From the NCBI RefSeq assembly GCF_016907495.1, contig NZ_JAFBCC010000001.1:3472001-3536000 (forward strand): 64,000 bases of DNA, written 5' to 3'. Below are positions 25,708-34,571 of this stretch, one piece after another; position 1 is the first letter of the stretch, and every line of letters starts with the position of its first letter. Under the pieces are notes generated by a model that worked only from the letters and a program-made list of their open reading frames with translations, was not told the origin of the DNA and did not search any database. A program made the translations under genes and the position numbers. Origin of the DNA: Arthrobacter tumbae (lineage in GTDB: Bacteria > Actinomycetota > Actinomycetes > Actinomycetales > Micrococcaceae).

Positions 25708-28527
25708 ATGACCTCCCCAGCCGAGCAGTATCAGGCAGCGCAGGCACGCAACCGGTACGAGAAGAGCCGGCTTCACCAGTTCGAACAGACCCTGGGTTTT
25801 GAACTCGACGAGTTCCAGCGTGATTCGTGCATGTCGCTCGAAGCGGGCCGGGGAGTGCTCGTGGCCGCGCCCACGGGGGCAGGAAAGACAGTAGTCGGGG
25901 AATTCGCCATCTACATGGCGCTGAAGGACAACCTGAAGGCGTTCTATACCACCCCCATCAAGGCGCTCAGCAATCAGAAATACGCAGAGCTAGCGGCCGT
26001 CCACGGCGCCGACCGTGTCGGCCTCCTCACCGGCGACACGAGCATCAACTCTGAAGCACCCGTCGTCGTCATGACCACCGAGGTGCTCCGCAACATGCTG
26101 TATGCGGACTCGGACACCCTGGCAGGTCTCGGCTATGTCGTCATGGATGAAGTGCACTACCTGGCTGACCGGTTCCGTGGCGCGGTCTGGGAAGAGGTGA
26201 TCATCCACCTGCCAACCGAAGTCAAGGTTGTTTCCCTGAGCGCAACGGTGTCCAACGCCGAAGAATTCGGTTCCTGGTTGGATACCGTGCGGGGAGACAC
26301 CGATGTGGTGGTCTCCGAGCACCGGCCCGTACCACTCTGGCAGCACGTGATGGTCGGTCATGACCTGCTCGACCTCTTTGCCGGGGAGGTCGCCTTCGAC
26401 GAGGCGGCGGCCGGGGGCTCCTCCAGCGGTGCGGAAGAAAAGTTCGCAGTGAACCCGGAGCTGCTGGACCTGGCCACCACCGAAACCCGATTGAATCAAA
26501 GGGCGCGCTGGGGGGCAGGAGGGGGCAAACGCGGACGCGGCGGCCCGAACCGCTACCAGCAGCCGCAGACCGCGATACGACGGGCAAGCCGCCCTCAGGT
26601 GATCGCCGCCCTTGACAGGGAAGGCCTTCTGCCCGCCATCACCTTTATCTTCTCGCGCAACGGCTGCGAGGCGGCTGTCACACAATGTCTCGACGCCGGA
26701 TTGTGGCTCACCACGGAGTACGAGCGCGGCATCATCAGCCACCGCGTCGATGAAGCAACCCTCGACATCCCCGAGGAAGACCTGGAGATACTCGGGTTCT
26801 GGTCCTGGCGCGAAGGATTGATCCGCGGATTCGCCGCACATCATGCGGGAATGCTGACTACCTTCAAAGAGGTCGTGGAGAAGCTCTTCGAAGAGGGACT
26901 GGTCAAAGCCGTTTTCGCCACCGAAACCCTGGCGCTTGGCGTGAATATGCCGGCCCGGTCCGTGGTGCTTGAGAAGCTTGACAAGTTCAATGGCGAGGCC
27001 CACGTAAACATCACGGCGGGGGAGTACACGCAGCTCACGGGCCGCGCGGGCCGGCGCGGGATCGACGTCGAGGGCCACGCCGTCGTGCTCTGGCAATCGG
27101 GAACGGATCCCGGGGCGGTCGCTGGTCTGGCCTCGCGCCGGACTTACCCGCTGAACTCCAGCTTCCGGCCCACCTACAACATGAGCATCAACCTCGTCTC
27201 GCAGTTCGGACAGTACCGGACGCGGGAGATTCTTGAGACGTCGTTCGCCCAGTTCCAGGCTGACCGCTCGGTAGTGGGCCTTGCCCGTCAGGTCCGCACG
27301 CGCGAGGAATCCCTCAAGGGCTATGAGGAGGCGATGACGTGCCATCTCGGCGACTTCTCCGAGTACTCGTCGATCCGCCGTGAATTGTCCGATCTCGAGG
27401 CAGCCGCGTCGAAGGCGGGCACCCGGAACCGGCGCAGCGCCGCTGCCGCCTCACTTGAGGCACTCCGCCCCGGCGATGTTGTCGATATTCCTGCCGGTCG
27501 GATCGCCGGCTATGCCGTCGTACTCTCTGCTGACCCCACGCGGGATCCCCGCCCCACCGTCCTCACGATGGAAAAACACGTTCGCCGGCTGTCGGTACAG
27601 GACCTCGACGGGCCGGTAGCCATCCTCTCGCGGGTCCGGGTCCCCAAACAGTTCGACGCGCGAAAGCCGAAGGACCGACGGGATCTGGCCGCCTCTCTCA
27701 GGAACTCCCTGAACGACAGGCGCCCGCCCACCACCCGGGCACCGGTCGAGTTTCCCGGCACCGGTACCGAACGCCAGGAAAAGGCAATCGCTGAGCTCCG
27801 CCGCCGGCTCAGGGCGCATCCCTGCCACGGCTGCAGCGACCGCGAGAACCACGCCCGATGGGCAGAACGATGGTGGAAGCTGCGCCGGGAAACCGATCGC
27901 CTGGCTCAACAGATCCAGGGCCGCACAAACACCATTGCGAAAACGTTTGACAGGGTTTCCGAAGTCCTGCTTCAGTACGGCTACCTGCAGGAAGACGCTG
28001 AGCAGGGTCTGGCCATCACACCGGCAGGCCAGAAGCTGCGCCGCATCTATGGCGAGAAGGATCTGCTGATCGCGCTGTCGCTTGAACACGGCGCATTCGA
28101 CGACCTCGATGCGGCGGAGCTCGCTGCGTTTGCGTCGGCGCTGGTCTACCAGGCCAAACGGGAGGAGCGCGGCCTTCGTCCACGGATGCCGTCAGTGTCT
28201 CTTGAAACGTCCATCGACGTCGTTATCCGCCAGTGGTCACGCCTGACGGACATGGAGGAGCAGTACCGCCTCTCGGTCACCAGCGAACCCGACTTCGGCC
28301 TGGTCTGGCCCATCTACAAGTGGGCTCGCGGCAAGGGGCTCCAAAGCGCCCTGCAGGGTACCGATCTCGCTGCGGGGGACTTCGTACGATGGGCAAAGCA
28401 GATCATCGACCTCATCGATCAGTTGGCAAAGGTGCCGGACCTTCCGCCTGGCTTCCGCCGCCTGTGCATCAGTTCGATCGACCTCATCCGCCGTGGCGTC
28501 GTCGCCTACTCCGCCGTTACCGAATAG
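25708..28527 (+). CDS. helY: Ski2/Mtr4-like RNA helicase HelY
   Basis: 939-residue DEAD/DEAH superfamily 2 helicase. Motifs: Walker A AAPTGAGKTVV, Ia TTPIKALSNQK, II DEVHYL, III SLSATVSN, then VI QLTGRAGRRGID. After the two RecA domains there is an SH3/KOW-like arch region and a C-terminal helical domain with VSLETSIDVVIRQWSRLTDMEEQYRLS, as in Ski2/Mtr4 proteins that feed RNA to exonucleases. A CHGC pair (HPCHGCSDRENH) is also present. The usual neighbour of the tat genes in actinobacteria. Confidence 0.93.
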   Translation: MTSPAEQYQAAQARNRYEKSRLHQFEQTLGFELDEFQRDSCMSLEAGRGVLVAAPTGAGKTVVGEFAIYMALKDNLKAFYTTPIKALSNQKYAELAAVHGADRVGLLTGDTSINSEAPVVVMTTEVLRNMLYADSDTLAGLGYVVMDEVHYLADRFRGAVWEEVIIHLPTEVKVVSLSATVSNAEEFGSWLDTVRGDTDVVVSEHRPVPLWQHVMVGHDLLDLFAGEVAFDEAAAGGSSSGAEEKFAVNPELLDLATTETRLNQRARWGAGGGKRGRGGPNRYQQPQTAIRRASRPQVIAALDREGLLPAITFIFSRNGCEAAVTQCLDAGLWLTTEYERGIISHRVDEATLDIPEEDLEILGFWSWREGLIRGFAAHHAGMLTTFKEVVEKLFEEGLVKAVFATETLALGVNMPARSVVLEKLDKFNGEAHVNITAGEYTQLTGRAGRRGIDVEGHAVVLWQSGTDPGAVAGLASRRTYPLNSSFRPTYNMSINLVSQFGQYRTREILETSFAQFQADRSVVGLARQVRTREESLKGYEEAMTCHLGDFSEYSSIRRELSDLEAAASKAGTRNRRSAAAASLEALRPGDVVDIPAGRIAGYAVVLSADPTRDPRPTVLTMEKHVRRLSVQDLDGPVAILSRVRVPKQFDARKPKDRRDLAASLRNSLNDRRPPTTRAPVEFPGTGTERQEKAIAELRRRLRAHPCHGCSDRENHARWAERWWKLRRETDRLAQQIQGRTNTIAKTFDRVSEVLLQYGYLQEDAEQGLAITPAGQKLRRIYGEKDLLIALSLEHGAFDDLDAAELAAFASALVYQAKREERGLRPRMPSVSLETSIDVVIRQWSRLTDMEEQYRLSVTSEPDFGLVWPIYKWARGKGLQSALQGTDLAAGDFVRWAKQIIDLIDQLAKVPDLPPGFRRLCISSIDLIRRGVVAYSAVTE

Positions 28528-28561
28528 CCTGCCGGCTTACCTCACCGAAAGTTGCACGCCT

Positions 28562-30190
28562 GTGTCCCCACATGATCGAAAGCCCGTTCTTTACCGCAAC
28601 GGTTCCGTCTATAGTGCAGCCGATCCGTTCGCAACCGCGATGCTGGTCACGGGCGACACCGTGGCCTGGGTCGGGTCTGAGCATGCGGCGGCGTCGCTGG
28701 CGGACAGCAGCATGGAGGTGATTGACCTCCAGGGAGCGCTCATAGCCCCCGGCTTCGTCGATTCACACTTCCACACCACCGAGACCGGACTAGCGCTCAC
28801 GTCCCTTGACCTTACGGAGGTCGACAGCCTCGGCGAACTGCTGGAACTGGTGGCCAAGGCTGCCGCAAGTATCCCCGGAACAATCATGGGGAACGGCTGG
28901 GACGAATCGCGGTGGTCCGAGCGACGCCCGCCTACAGCGGCAGAACTCGACAACGCCACCGGCGGCAGGGACGTCTACCTTGTCCGGGCTGACGTTCATT
29001 CCGCCGTCGTATCAGCGTCCCTGGCACAACGGCTTGCCCTCCACACCCATGCTGGGTGGGACAACGGGTTCGTCATCCGCGAGGCGCACCTCGCCGCGCG
29101 GACCGCCGTCCGCAGTCCCGGTGCGGCTGAGCGGGCGACACTGCAGCGGACCGCGCTGGACCATGCGGCCGCGGACGGAATCATCGCAGTCGTCGAAATG
29201 GCTGCACCGCACATTGCGCCGCGGGAGGACGTTCTTTCGCTGCTCTCGCTCGAAGGACCGCATCCAGAAGTTCTTGCCTACTGGGGGCAGGCAGTGACCT
29301 CCGAGGAGGAGCTTCGCTCAGTTCTCGATGGTTTCGGCGGCCGGATACTGGGGCTGGGCGGCGATCTCAACGTCGACGGTTCGATCGGCTCCCATACAGC
29401 GCGCATGCGCGTTCCTTACGCTGATGCGCCACACTCCAGTGGAACCGCCTTCATGCACGCCGACGACGTCGCTTCCCACCTCGGCGCGGCAACGGCGGCG
29501 GGCAGGCAGGCCGGCTTCCACGTGATCGGTGACGAGGGACTCGATACGGTAATCGCTGGGCTCGAAAAGGCCGCGGCAATTCACGGAATCGAGAAGGTGC
29601 GAGCTGCAAGGCACCGCCTGGAACACGTCGAGATGGCCGATGACGAGTCCATCCGCAGCCTGGTCCACTTCGGCGCGATCGTCAGCGCCCAATCCGGTTT
29701 CGACGCGCTATGGGGAGCTCCGGGAGGCCTGTACGAACAGCGCCTCGGCCATGACCGCTATATGCCGATGAATCGGGTGGGCAGCCTCTTGAATCAGGGC
29801 GTGCCGGTGTGCCTGGGATCCGATTCACCCGTGACCAGAATGTCCCCGTGGCAGTCTGTCCGGGCATGCATGACGCACGCCAGCCCGGAGGAACGAGTCT
29901 CTGCGCGCGCAGCATTCATTGCACATACCCGTGCGGGATGGCGAGCAGTGGGTGCCGGCAACCCATTGCTGGGTCAACTGGTTCCCGGGTCTCCGGCGTC
30001 GTACGCGGTGTGGGAGGTGGATGAACTCATGGTCCAGACGCCGGACAGCAGAGTACAGTCGTGGAGCACCGACCCGAGGGCAGGCACACCTCTGCTTCCC
30101 GCACTGGACACCGGAAACGAGCCGCGTTGCCTTGAGACCGTGCACCACGGCAAACAGCTTTACACCCGCGGCGTGCTTGCCACCCGATGA
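28562..30190 (+). CDS. Amidohydrolase (YtcJ-like metal-dependent hydrolase)
   Basis: 542 residues of the YtcJ-like amidohydrolase group. The N-terminal metal ligands are in APGFVDSHFHTTE. The barrel contains GDLNVDGSIGSHTARM, FHVIGDEGLD, RHRLEHVEMAD and the late Asp in CLGSDSPVT. Substrates of this group are poorly known (amides, N-substituted imides). I chose GTG 28562 because the protein then starts right before the family's beta-sandwich strand KPVLYRNGSV; the open frame extends back to 28493. It stands alone after helY. Confidence 0.85.
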   Translation: MSPHDRKPVLYRNGSVYSAADPFATAMLVTGDTVAWVGSEHAAASLADSSMEVIDLQGALIAPGFVDSHFHTTETGLALTSLDLTEVDSLGELLELVAKAAASIPGTIMGNGWDESRWSERRPPTAAELDNATGGRDVYLVRADVHSAVVSASLAQRLALHTHAGWDNGFVIREAHLAARTAVRSPGAAERATLQRTALDHAAADGIIAVVEMAAPHIAPREDVLSLLSLEGPHPEVLAYWGQAVTSEEELRSVLDGFGGRILGLGGDLNVDGSIGSHTARMRVPYADAPHSSGTAFMHADDVASHLGAATAAGRQAGFHVIGDEGLDTVIAGLEKAAAIHGIEKVRAARHRLEHVEMADDESIRSLVHFGAIVSAQSGFDALWGAPGGLYEQRLGHDRYMPMNRVGSLLNQGVPVCLGSDSPVTRMSPWQSVRACMTHASPEERVSARAAFIAHTRAGWRAVGAGNPLLGQLVPGSPASYAVWEVDELMVQTPDSRVQSWSTDPRAGTPLLPALDTGNEPRCLETVHHGKQLYTRGVLATR

Positions 30191-30279
30191 ACGCCGGCTT
30201 TGAGGAAAGCTAAACAGTCTCGGCTGCCGGCCGGTACGCTGACCTGCAGAAACGCATAAAACAGCAGGTCAAAGCGCTG

Positions 30280-30307
30280 TTGACACGTCCTCCACAGGCC
30301 GTAAGCT
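30280..30307 (+). promoter_or_regulatory. Consensus-like promoter in the 30191-30619 gap
   Basis: TTGACA (30280-30285), a 16-base spacer and TAAGCT (30302-30307). It is the best -35/-10 pair I see in the window and is over 300 bases from the next gene. Confidence 0.65.
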
Positions 30308-30313
30308 TTTAGA

Positions 30314-30516
30314 TCTACGGGTTGAAATCCGGCATTCCGGACAGACCTGACCGAGCCACCGCATACCGCGACGCCGAAGGGGACGAGAGACGTGAATGGT
30401 GCGGACTTTCGTGCGGTGAAAGGCTTGGTAATCACAACGGGTAGGTTTGCACGTCAGTAGAAAACAGCGCCGATCGATTGGTCACTGCTGGCCCGAAGGC
30501 GTGCGAGCCTACCCGT
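30314..30516 (+). ncRNA. Candidate structured RNA or long 5' leader
   Basis: Transcription from the upstream promoter would start near 30314. Bases 30437-30455 and 30498-30516 can form a 19-bp helix with only G-U wobbles as imperfections and a 42-base loop that has its own small pairings. A 7-bp helix (30357-30363 with 30412-30418) lies before it. No T-run follows. I do not recognise a known RNA family; it is not 6S, tmRNA or RNase P by any motif I can see. Confidence 0.4.
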
Positions 30517-30619
30517 AACCATGTTCATAATGCCTTCATTGCATCTGCCTATACTGGGAAGCCTGTCCGGATTCTTCGGCTGCTGCGCCCAGCGCACCCG
30601 CCCATCGAAAGGTTCATGA

Positions 30620-31354
30620 GTGCGCGTTGTCACCATCATCCCCACCTTCAACGAGCGCCAGTCCCTTCCGCTGACACTTGACCGGCTTCGGGCGGCAGTC
30701 CCGCACTCGGATGTCCTGGTGGTGGATGACAACAGTCCAGACGGCACGGGCTCGGTAGCGGACAGGATCGCTGGCAAGGATCCCGCAGTGCATGTGTTGC
30801 ATCGGCACGGCAAGGAGGGTTTGGGGGCTGCCTACATCGCCGGTTTTCGCTGGGCGCTCGAGCGGGGCTACGACGTCCTCGTTGAAATGGACGCTGACGG
30901 GTCACATCAACCGGAACAACTTCCAGCGCTGCTTGATGCCGTCTCAAACGCTCACCTGGTCATCGGGTCCCGCTGGGTTCCGGGAGGGTCAGTGGTCAAC
31001 TGGCCGTTCCACCGCAAGCTGCTGTCCCGTGCAGGCAGCCTGTATTCACGGACGATGCTGGGTCTCACGGTCCGCGACATCACAGCCGGTTATCGGGCTT
31101 TTCGCAGGGAGACCCTCGAAAGCGTCGATCTGGCCACCGTGGATTCTGTTGGCTACGGGTTTCAGGTCGACATGACGTTCCGCGTAGCCAAGAGCGGGCT
31201 CCGCATCGTCGAGGTACCGATCACCTTCGTGGAGCGTGAGTATGGCGATTCCAAGATGAGCGGCAATATCGTTTTCGAAGCCATTGCAAACGTCACCCGA
31301 TGGGGTCTGGCAGCGCGGTGGTCGGCTCTAACCGGGCGACCAGCCGACAGGTAA
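30620..31354 (+). CDS. Polyprenol-monophosphomannose synthase (DPM1-like glycosyltransferase 2)
   Basis: Transfers mannose from GDP-mannose to polyprenol phosphate, giving the donor for lipoglycan and protein mannosylation at the membrane. The GT-A motifs are clear: [57 protein letters not shown] and [10 protein letters not shown], with a C-terminal [12 protein letters not shown] and [12 protein letters not shown]. 244 residues, so the Ppm1 acyltransferase half is absent. Start GTG 30620 has GAAAGG upstream. rbpA is convergent downstream, as in mycobacteria. Confidence 0.93.
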   Translation: MRVVTIIPTFNERQSLPLTLDRLRAAVPHSDVLVVDDNSPDGTGSVADRIAGKDPAVHVLHRHGKEGLGAAYIAGFRWALERGYDVLVEMDADGSHQPEQLPALLDAVSNAHLVIGSRWVPGGSVVNWPFHRKLLSRAGSLYSRTMLGLTVRDITAGYRAFRRETLESVDLATVDSVGYGFQVDMTFRVAKSGLRIVEVPITFVEREYGDSKMSGNIVFEAIANVTRWGLAARWSALTGRPADR

Positions 31355-31420
31355 TCAGCCACTGGCCGGTGGCTGAGCACTCGGCGCGCGGCACGACAGG
31401 AGTACACGTTCGACAACGAA

Positions 31421-31453
31421 GAGCCCGGGAACTCATCCGAAGTTCCCGGGCTC
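31421..31453 (-). terminator. Shared terminator between the mannosyltransferase gene and rbpA
   Basis: Perfect 13-bp stem GAGCCCGGGAACT (31421-31433) with AGTTCCCGGGCTC (31441-31453) and a 7-base loop. It lies just after the rbpA stop on the minus strand and can also stop plus-strand transcripts. Confidence 0.8.
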
Positions 31454-31464
31454 TCGTGAATGAA

Positions 31465-31812
31465 TCAGGCGGAGCGGCGCTCTCCGCGGCGCTCCCGGAG
31501 GATCGTAAGGCGATCCTCAAGGATTTGCTCCAACTCCGCCATGGAACGGCGCTCCAGGAGCATGTCCCAGTGGGTACGGACGTGTTTGTCTCCGGAGGTG
31601 TCCGGACGCTCCCCATCCACCAGCAGCGCTTCCTTGCCGGTCTTGGAAACCCACACCGGAGGAATCTCCGCTTCAGCGGCGAAGGTCACAAAGACGCGTT
31701 CGCCGTCCTCGCAACGGTACTCAACACGCTGGCGGGGCGCCGGCTCCACGCCGGACTCAGTCTCCATGCTCTGGGCGCCAAGGCGCATACCCCGCAGGCT
31801 ACGGTCGCTCAT
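31465..31812 (-). CDS. rbpA: RNA polymerase-binding protein RbpA
   Basis: Actinobacterial transcription factor that binds the housekeeping sigma factor and stabilises open promoter complexes. The 115-residue protein has the family order: N-terminal tail SDRSLRGMRLGAQSMETESG, a core with YRCEDGERVFVTFAAEAEIPPVW, the basic linker and the sigma-interacting helix MLLERRSMAELEQILEDRL. Start ATG 31812 has AGGGAGA upstream and TAGTTT (31824-31829) as possible -10. Confidence 0.95.
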   Translation of the reverse strand: MSDRSLRGMRLGAQSMETESGVEPAPRQRVEYRCEDGERVFVTFAAEAEIPPVWVSKTGKEALLVDGERPDTSGDKHVRTHWDMLLERRSMAELEQILEDRLTILRERRGERRSA

Positions 31813-32047
31813 CTTTTCTCCCTAAACTACGTATGGCATCCTGGACTCCCAGATGCCTCTGCCGCACTCCCTTTGGGCGTACAGCACAACGACGTCAACG
31901 CCGCGTCACATAGGTGTAACGTCACTCAACCGTCGTCTGTTCCCGACGGTGCGCTTATCCGGCAAACACCCCACTCTACCGAAGCTTGTGGGATAGCCCA
32001 ATTCGAGCAGCGGGGTAAAGCTGACAAGGTGACCTCCATGGAGGACG

Positions 32048-32995
32048 TCAGGGGCGCGAGTTGTCCTCAGCCGGTACGGGATAGCCGGAATCGTCCGTAT
32101 CCCCGCGATCCTGTGCTCCCAACACGTTACCTATACCCTTGAGCGCTTCCCCTACTTCGCTTGGGATGATCCACAGCTTGTTTGAATTGCCCTGAGCGAG
32201 CTTTGGGAGTGTCTGCAGGTATTGGTAAGCGAGTAGCTTCTGGGTCGGATTCCCCTTGTGGATGGCGTCGAAGACTTTCTGAATGGCTTGCGACTCACCG
32301 TCGGCCCTCAAAATGGCAGCCTTTGCATCACCTTCGGCTGCGAGGATCGCGGCCTGCCGTTGACCCTCCGCGGTGAGGATCTGGGACTGCTTGGTTCCTT
32401 CGGCAGTGAGGATGGCAGCACGACGATCGCGTTCTGCACGCATCTGCTTCTCCATCGAGTCCTGGATGGAGTGCGGGGGATCAATCGCCTTGAGCTCTAC
32501 CCGTGAGACCCGGATACCCCACCGTCCGGTGGCGTCATCAAGGACTCCACGGAGTTGGCCATTGATCTGGTCCCGAGAGGTCAGCGCTTCTTCAAGATTC
32601 AGCCCGCCGACGACGTTTCGAAGCGTGGTGGTGGTCAGCTGTTCGACAGCCTGGATGTAATTGGCAATCTCATAGGTCGCCGCGCGGGCGTCCGTCACCT
32701 GGAAGTAGACAACCGTATCGATGGACACCACCAGGTTGTCTTCGGTAATCACAGGTTGCGGAGGAAACGAGACAACCTGTTCGCGTAGGTCGAGAAGCGG
32801 CAGCAGCCGATCGACAAACGGAATCAGGATTGTCAGTCCCGGCAGGAGTGTTCGCTGGTACTTTCCGAGTCGTTCAACTACGCCGGCGCGAGCCTGCGGA
32901 ATGATCCTCACGGATTTCACCAGGATGATCAGAACGAAAACGATCAGAACAATCAGAACAATGGTGAGTCCGATTGCGCCTGAATCTGTGAACAT
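32048..32995 (-). CDS. SPFH/band 7 membrane protein (stomatin/QmcA-like)
   Basis: 315 residues: an N-terminal membrane helix (IGLTIVLIVLIVFVLIILV), then the SPFH domain (IPQARAGVVERLGKYQRTLLPGLTILIPFVDR) with the QVTDARAATYEIANYIQAVEQL segment, and a coiled coil with repeated LTAEG/LAAEG units. Such proteins form membrane scaffolds and recruit proteases. The NfeD gene 36 bases upstream on the same strand is the usual partner. Start ATG 32995 has AAGGGG upstream. Confidence 0.92.
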   Translation of the reverse strand: MFTDSGAIGLTIVLIVLIVFVLIILVKSVRIIPQARAGVVERLGKYQRTLLPGLTILIPFVDRLLPLLDLREQVVSFPPQPVITEDNLVVSIDTVVYFQVTDARAATYEIANYIQAVEQLTTTTLRNVVGGLNLEEALTSRDQINGQLRGVLDDATGRWGIRVSRVELKAIDPPHSIQDSMEKQMRAERDRRAAILTAEGTKQSQILTAEGQRQAAILAAEGDAKAAILRADGESQAIQKVFDAIHKGNPTQKLLAYQYLQTLPKLAQGNSNKLWIIPSEVGEALKGIGNVLGAQDRGDTDDSGYPVPAEDNSRP

Positions 32996-33031
32996 GGTTC
33001 CCCTTGTTGTGTGAATGGTGCAGGACCCGTC

Positions 33032-33511
33032 TCACGACGGGATGATCGGCCCGCTTTCGGCCTGCTGTGTGCCGACGACGACGGCGGTTGCCCCATCGAT
33101 CCGAGAGACAGTGGCGCGGCTCCCGGCGGGCAGCGATGAGCCGTCGGCGGTGCGCGCGGTCCAGGTGTCACCACCGATCTTGACGGTTCCAGTCACTGAA
33201 GTCACCGGTTCCAAAGCGAGTGCCTGCTCACCGATCAGTCGGTCGATATTGCTGAGCTGCTCGGCCGAGCCGCGTTTGAGGTGCCTGAGGGCCACTGGCC
33301 GAACGAGCAGCACCATCAGAAGTGAGACTACGCAGAAGACGACAACCTGGATGAAGAAGGTGGCTCCGGCCAGGGCTCCCACCAGTCCGGCAAGGGCACC
33401 CGTTGCAAGCATGAGAAAGAACAGGTCAAGCGTCAGCGTCTCGACGGCGGCCAGACCGAGCACAAGTACGAGCCAAAGTATCCAGGTGTTCTGTACCAGC
33501 CAGTCAAGCAT
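33032..33511 (-). CDS. NfeD family membrane protein
   Basis: 159 residues with membrane segments (WILWLVLVLGLAAVETLTLDLFFLMLATGALAGLVGAL) and a C-terminal OB-fold domain containing LIGEQALALEPVTSVTGTVKIGGDTW. NfeD partners SPFH proteins in membrane microdomains. ATG 33511 is preferred to the adjacent GTG because AGGGGAAG is at the right distance. It is operonic with the SPFH gene that follows. Confidence 0.88.
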   Translation of the reverse strand: MLDWLVQNTWILWLVLVLGLAAVETLTLDLFFLMLATGALAGLVGALAGATFFIQVVVFCVVSLLMVLLVRPVALRHLKRGSAEQLSNIDRLIGEQALALEPVTSVTGTVKIGGDTWTARTADGSSLPAGSRATVSRIDGATAVVVGTQQAESGPIIPS

Positions 33512-33626
33512 CACGTCTTCCCCTCAGTGGCGGCACTGCCAACACCGCAATTCGCCCGCATGTGCCTCCTACCATCATGCCAAACACCCGCAACGAAATA
33601 TAGCCCTCGCGGAATATCCCGACCCG

Positions 33627-34505
33627 CTAATCTCTCGTGCGTGGGCGCCGGCGGAAGACCTGAACGCTGAATGCCGCAGTAGTGTCCGCAGAGTGCGGAA
33701 GGGGATCGACATCACCGGGCAGGTTGTGGTGGCCCGCCGGGCCCATGGTCGCTACATTGCTGACATCCACGGGGGAGAGGGCCATCGTGAATTCGACTCT
33801 CACGTTGTCAACCACGTCAAAGAAGTCGGCCATGGAGGCGGCAACCTCGATGTCCTTCCCTGGTCGGATGTCGAGGAGTCCCGCAGGTTCCGCAATTTCC
33901 CGAAGATGGTGCGGCAGCGGAGTGACCACCAGCGCAACCCCTTCGTCCCGGCAAACCCGCGCGAACTCAGGTACGTTCCGCGGAGCGAAGATGTTAAGAA
34001 GCAGGTCCACGCTCTCTCCAGCCACCGGCAGTGGTCGCCAGACATCGCACACGAGGCACAGCGCATCCGGCAGCAGTCTGGCTGACCGCCTCAATGCATA
34101 CTTCGATATGTCGAGCGCCACCGCTGCAGAGACGGACACCTGTTCCTGAAGCGCATTGAGGTAGTACCCGGTGCCCGCTCCGACATCCAGGACCAGGGGC
34201 TGCTTTCCGCTGAATCTCTGTGCGGTAGCTATCACCGCGTTCGCGAGCGGCTCGAAGTGGCCTTTCTCAAGGAAATCGATACGTGCCTGCACCATCGCTG
34301 CGGTATCCGGTCTGAACCCGGTTCCCCGCCCGGTCAACAGATTGAAGTAACCCTGTCGTGCCGCGTCGAAGCGGTGTCCCCGCGCGCAGCAGAGGACGCG
34401 CGGAGTGCCGTGGTCCCTTGATCTCCCTGTTGGAACGGCAGAACGTACCGTCAGCGGATCCCGACAGACCGGGCAGAGGAGGACGGATTCCGGGTGAGTC
34501 GGCAC
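33627..34505 (-). CDS. RlmA-like 23S rRNA guanine methyltransferase
   Basis: 292 residues. The N-terminal zinc finger has CPVC and C-x-RGHRFD (LCCARGHRFDAARQGYFNLL), as in RlmA proteins. The SAM-binding motif is LVLDVGAGTGYYLNALQ, followed by VALDISKYALRRSAR and LLNIFAPRN. Members methylate G745/G748 of 23S rRNA, and in some species modify antibiotic sensitivity; the exact position cannot be read. Start GTG 34505, apparently leaderless. Divergent from the S9 peptidase gene. Confidence 0.85.
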   Translation of the reverse strand: MPTHPESVLLCPVCRDPLTVRSAVPTGRSRDHGTPRVLCCARGHRFDAARQGYFNLLTGRGTGFRPDTAAMVQARIDFLEKGHFEPLANAVIATAQRFSGKQPLVLDVGAGTGYYLNALQEQVSVSAAVALDISKYALRRSARLLPDALCLVCDVWRPLPVAGESVDLLLNIFAPRNVPEFARVCRDEGVALVVTPLPHHLREIAEPAGLLDIRPGKDIEVAASMADFFDVVDNVRVEFTMALSPVDVSNVATMGPAGHHNLPGDVDPLPHSADTTAAFSVQVFRRRPRTRD

Positions 34506-34511
34506 CCCACC

Positions 34512-34517
34512 ATCGTA
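34512..34517 (-). promoter_or_regulatory. Leaderless -10 box (TACGAT) for the RlmA-like gene
   Basis: Minus-strand TACGAT lies 6 bases before GTG 34505. Confidence 0.5.
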
Positions 34518-34559
34518 AGTGGACCCATTCCCACTTTGAGCGGCAGCGGCTCAAAGGCA

Positions 34560-34565
34560 TAGTCT
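34560..34565 (+). promoter_or_regulatory. Leaderless -10 box (TAGTCT) for the S9 peptidase gene
   Basis: TAGTCT lies 6 bases before GTG 34572. It is back to back with the RlmA-like promoter, with 42 bases between the two -10 boxes. Confidence 0.5.
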
Positions 34566-34571
34566 CGGACT

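Larger units (their letters stand above)
30191..30619. other. 430-bp intergenic region with promoter and structured segment
   Basis: No protein gene is convincing on either strand. The stretch holds a good promoter (30280-30307), a 7-bp long-range pairing (CACCGCA 30357-30363 with TGCGGTG 30412-30418) and a long hairpin (30437-30516). It can be read as a small RNA gene or as a long structured leader of the mannosyltransferase gene. Confidence 0.6.

Noticed and set aside
25990..27345. A 451-codon frame antisense to helY
   Set aside because: It is a shadow of the helicase gene, whose motifs are intact on the plus strand.
32033..32044. Perfect palindrome CCTCCATGGAGG beside the 3' end of the SPFH gene
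   Set aside because: A 12-bp palindrome without a loop or T-run, at the end of a gene, fits neither an operator nor a terminator well and can arise by chance.
31300..32142. A 280-codon open frame on the plus strand across rbpA
   Set aside because: It lies antisense to rbpA, which has a clear family match, ribosome site and terminator. The translated product shows no known motif.
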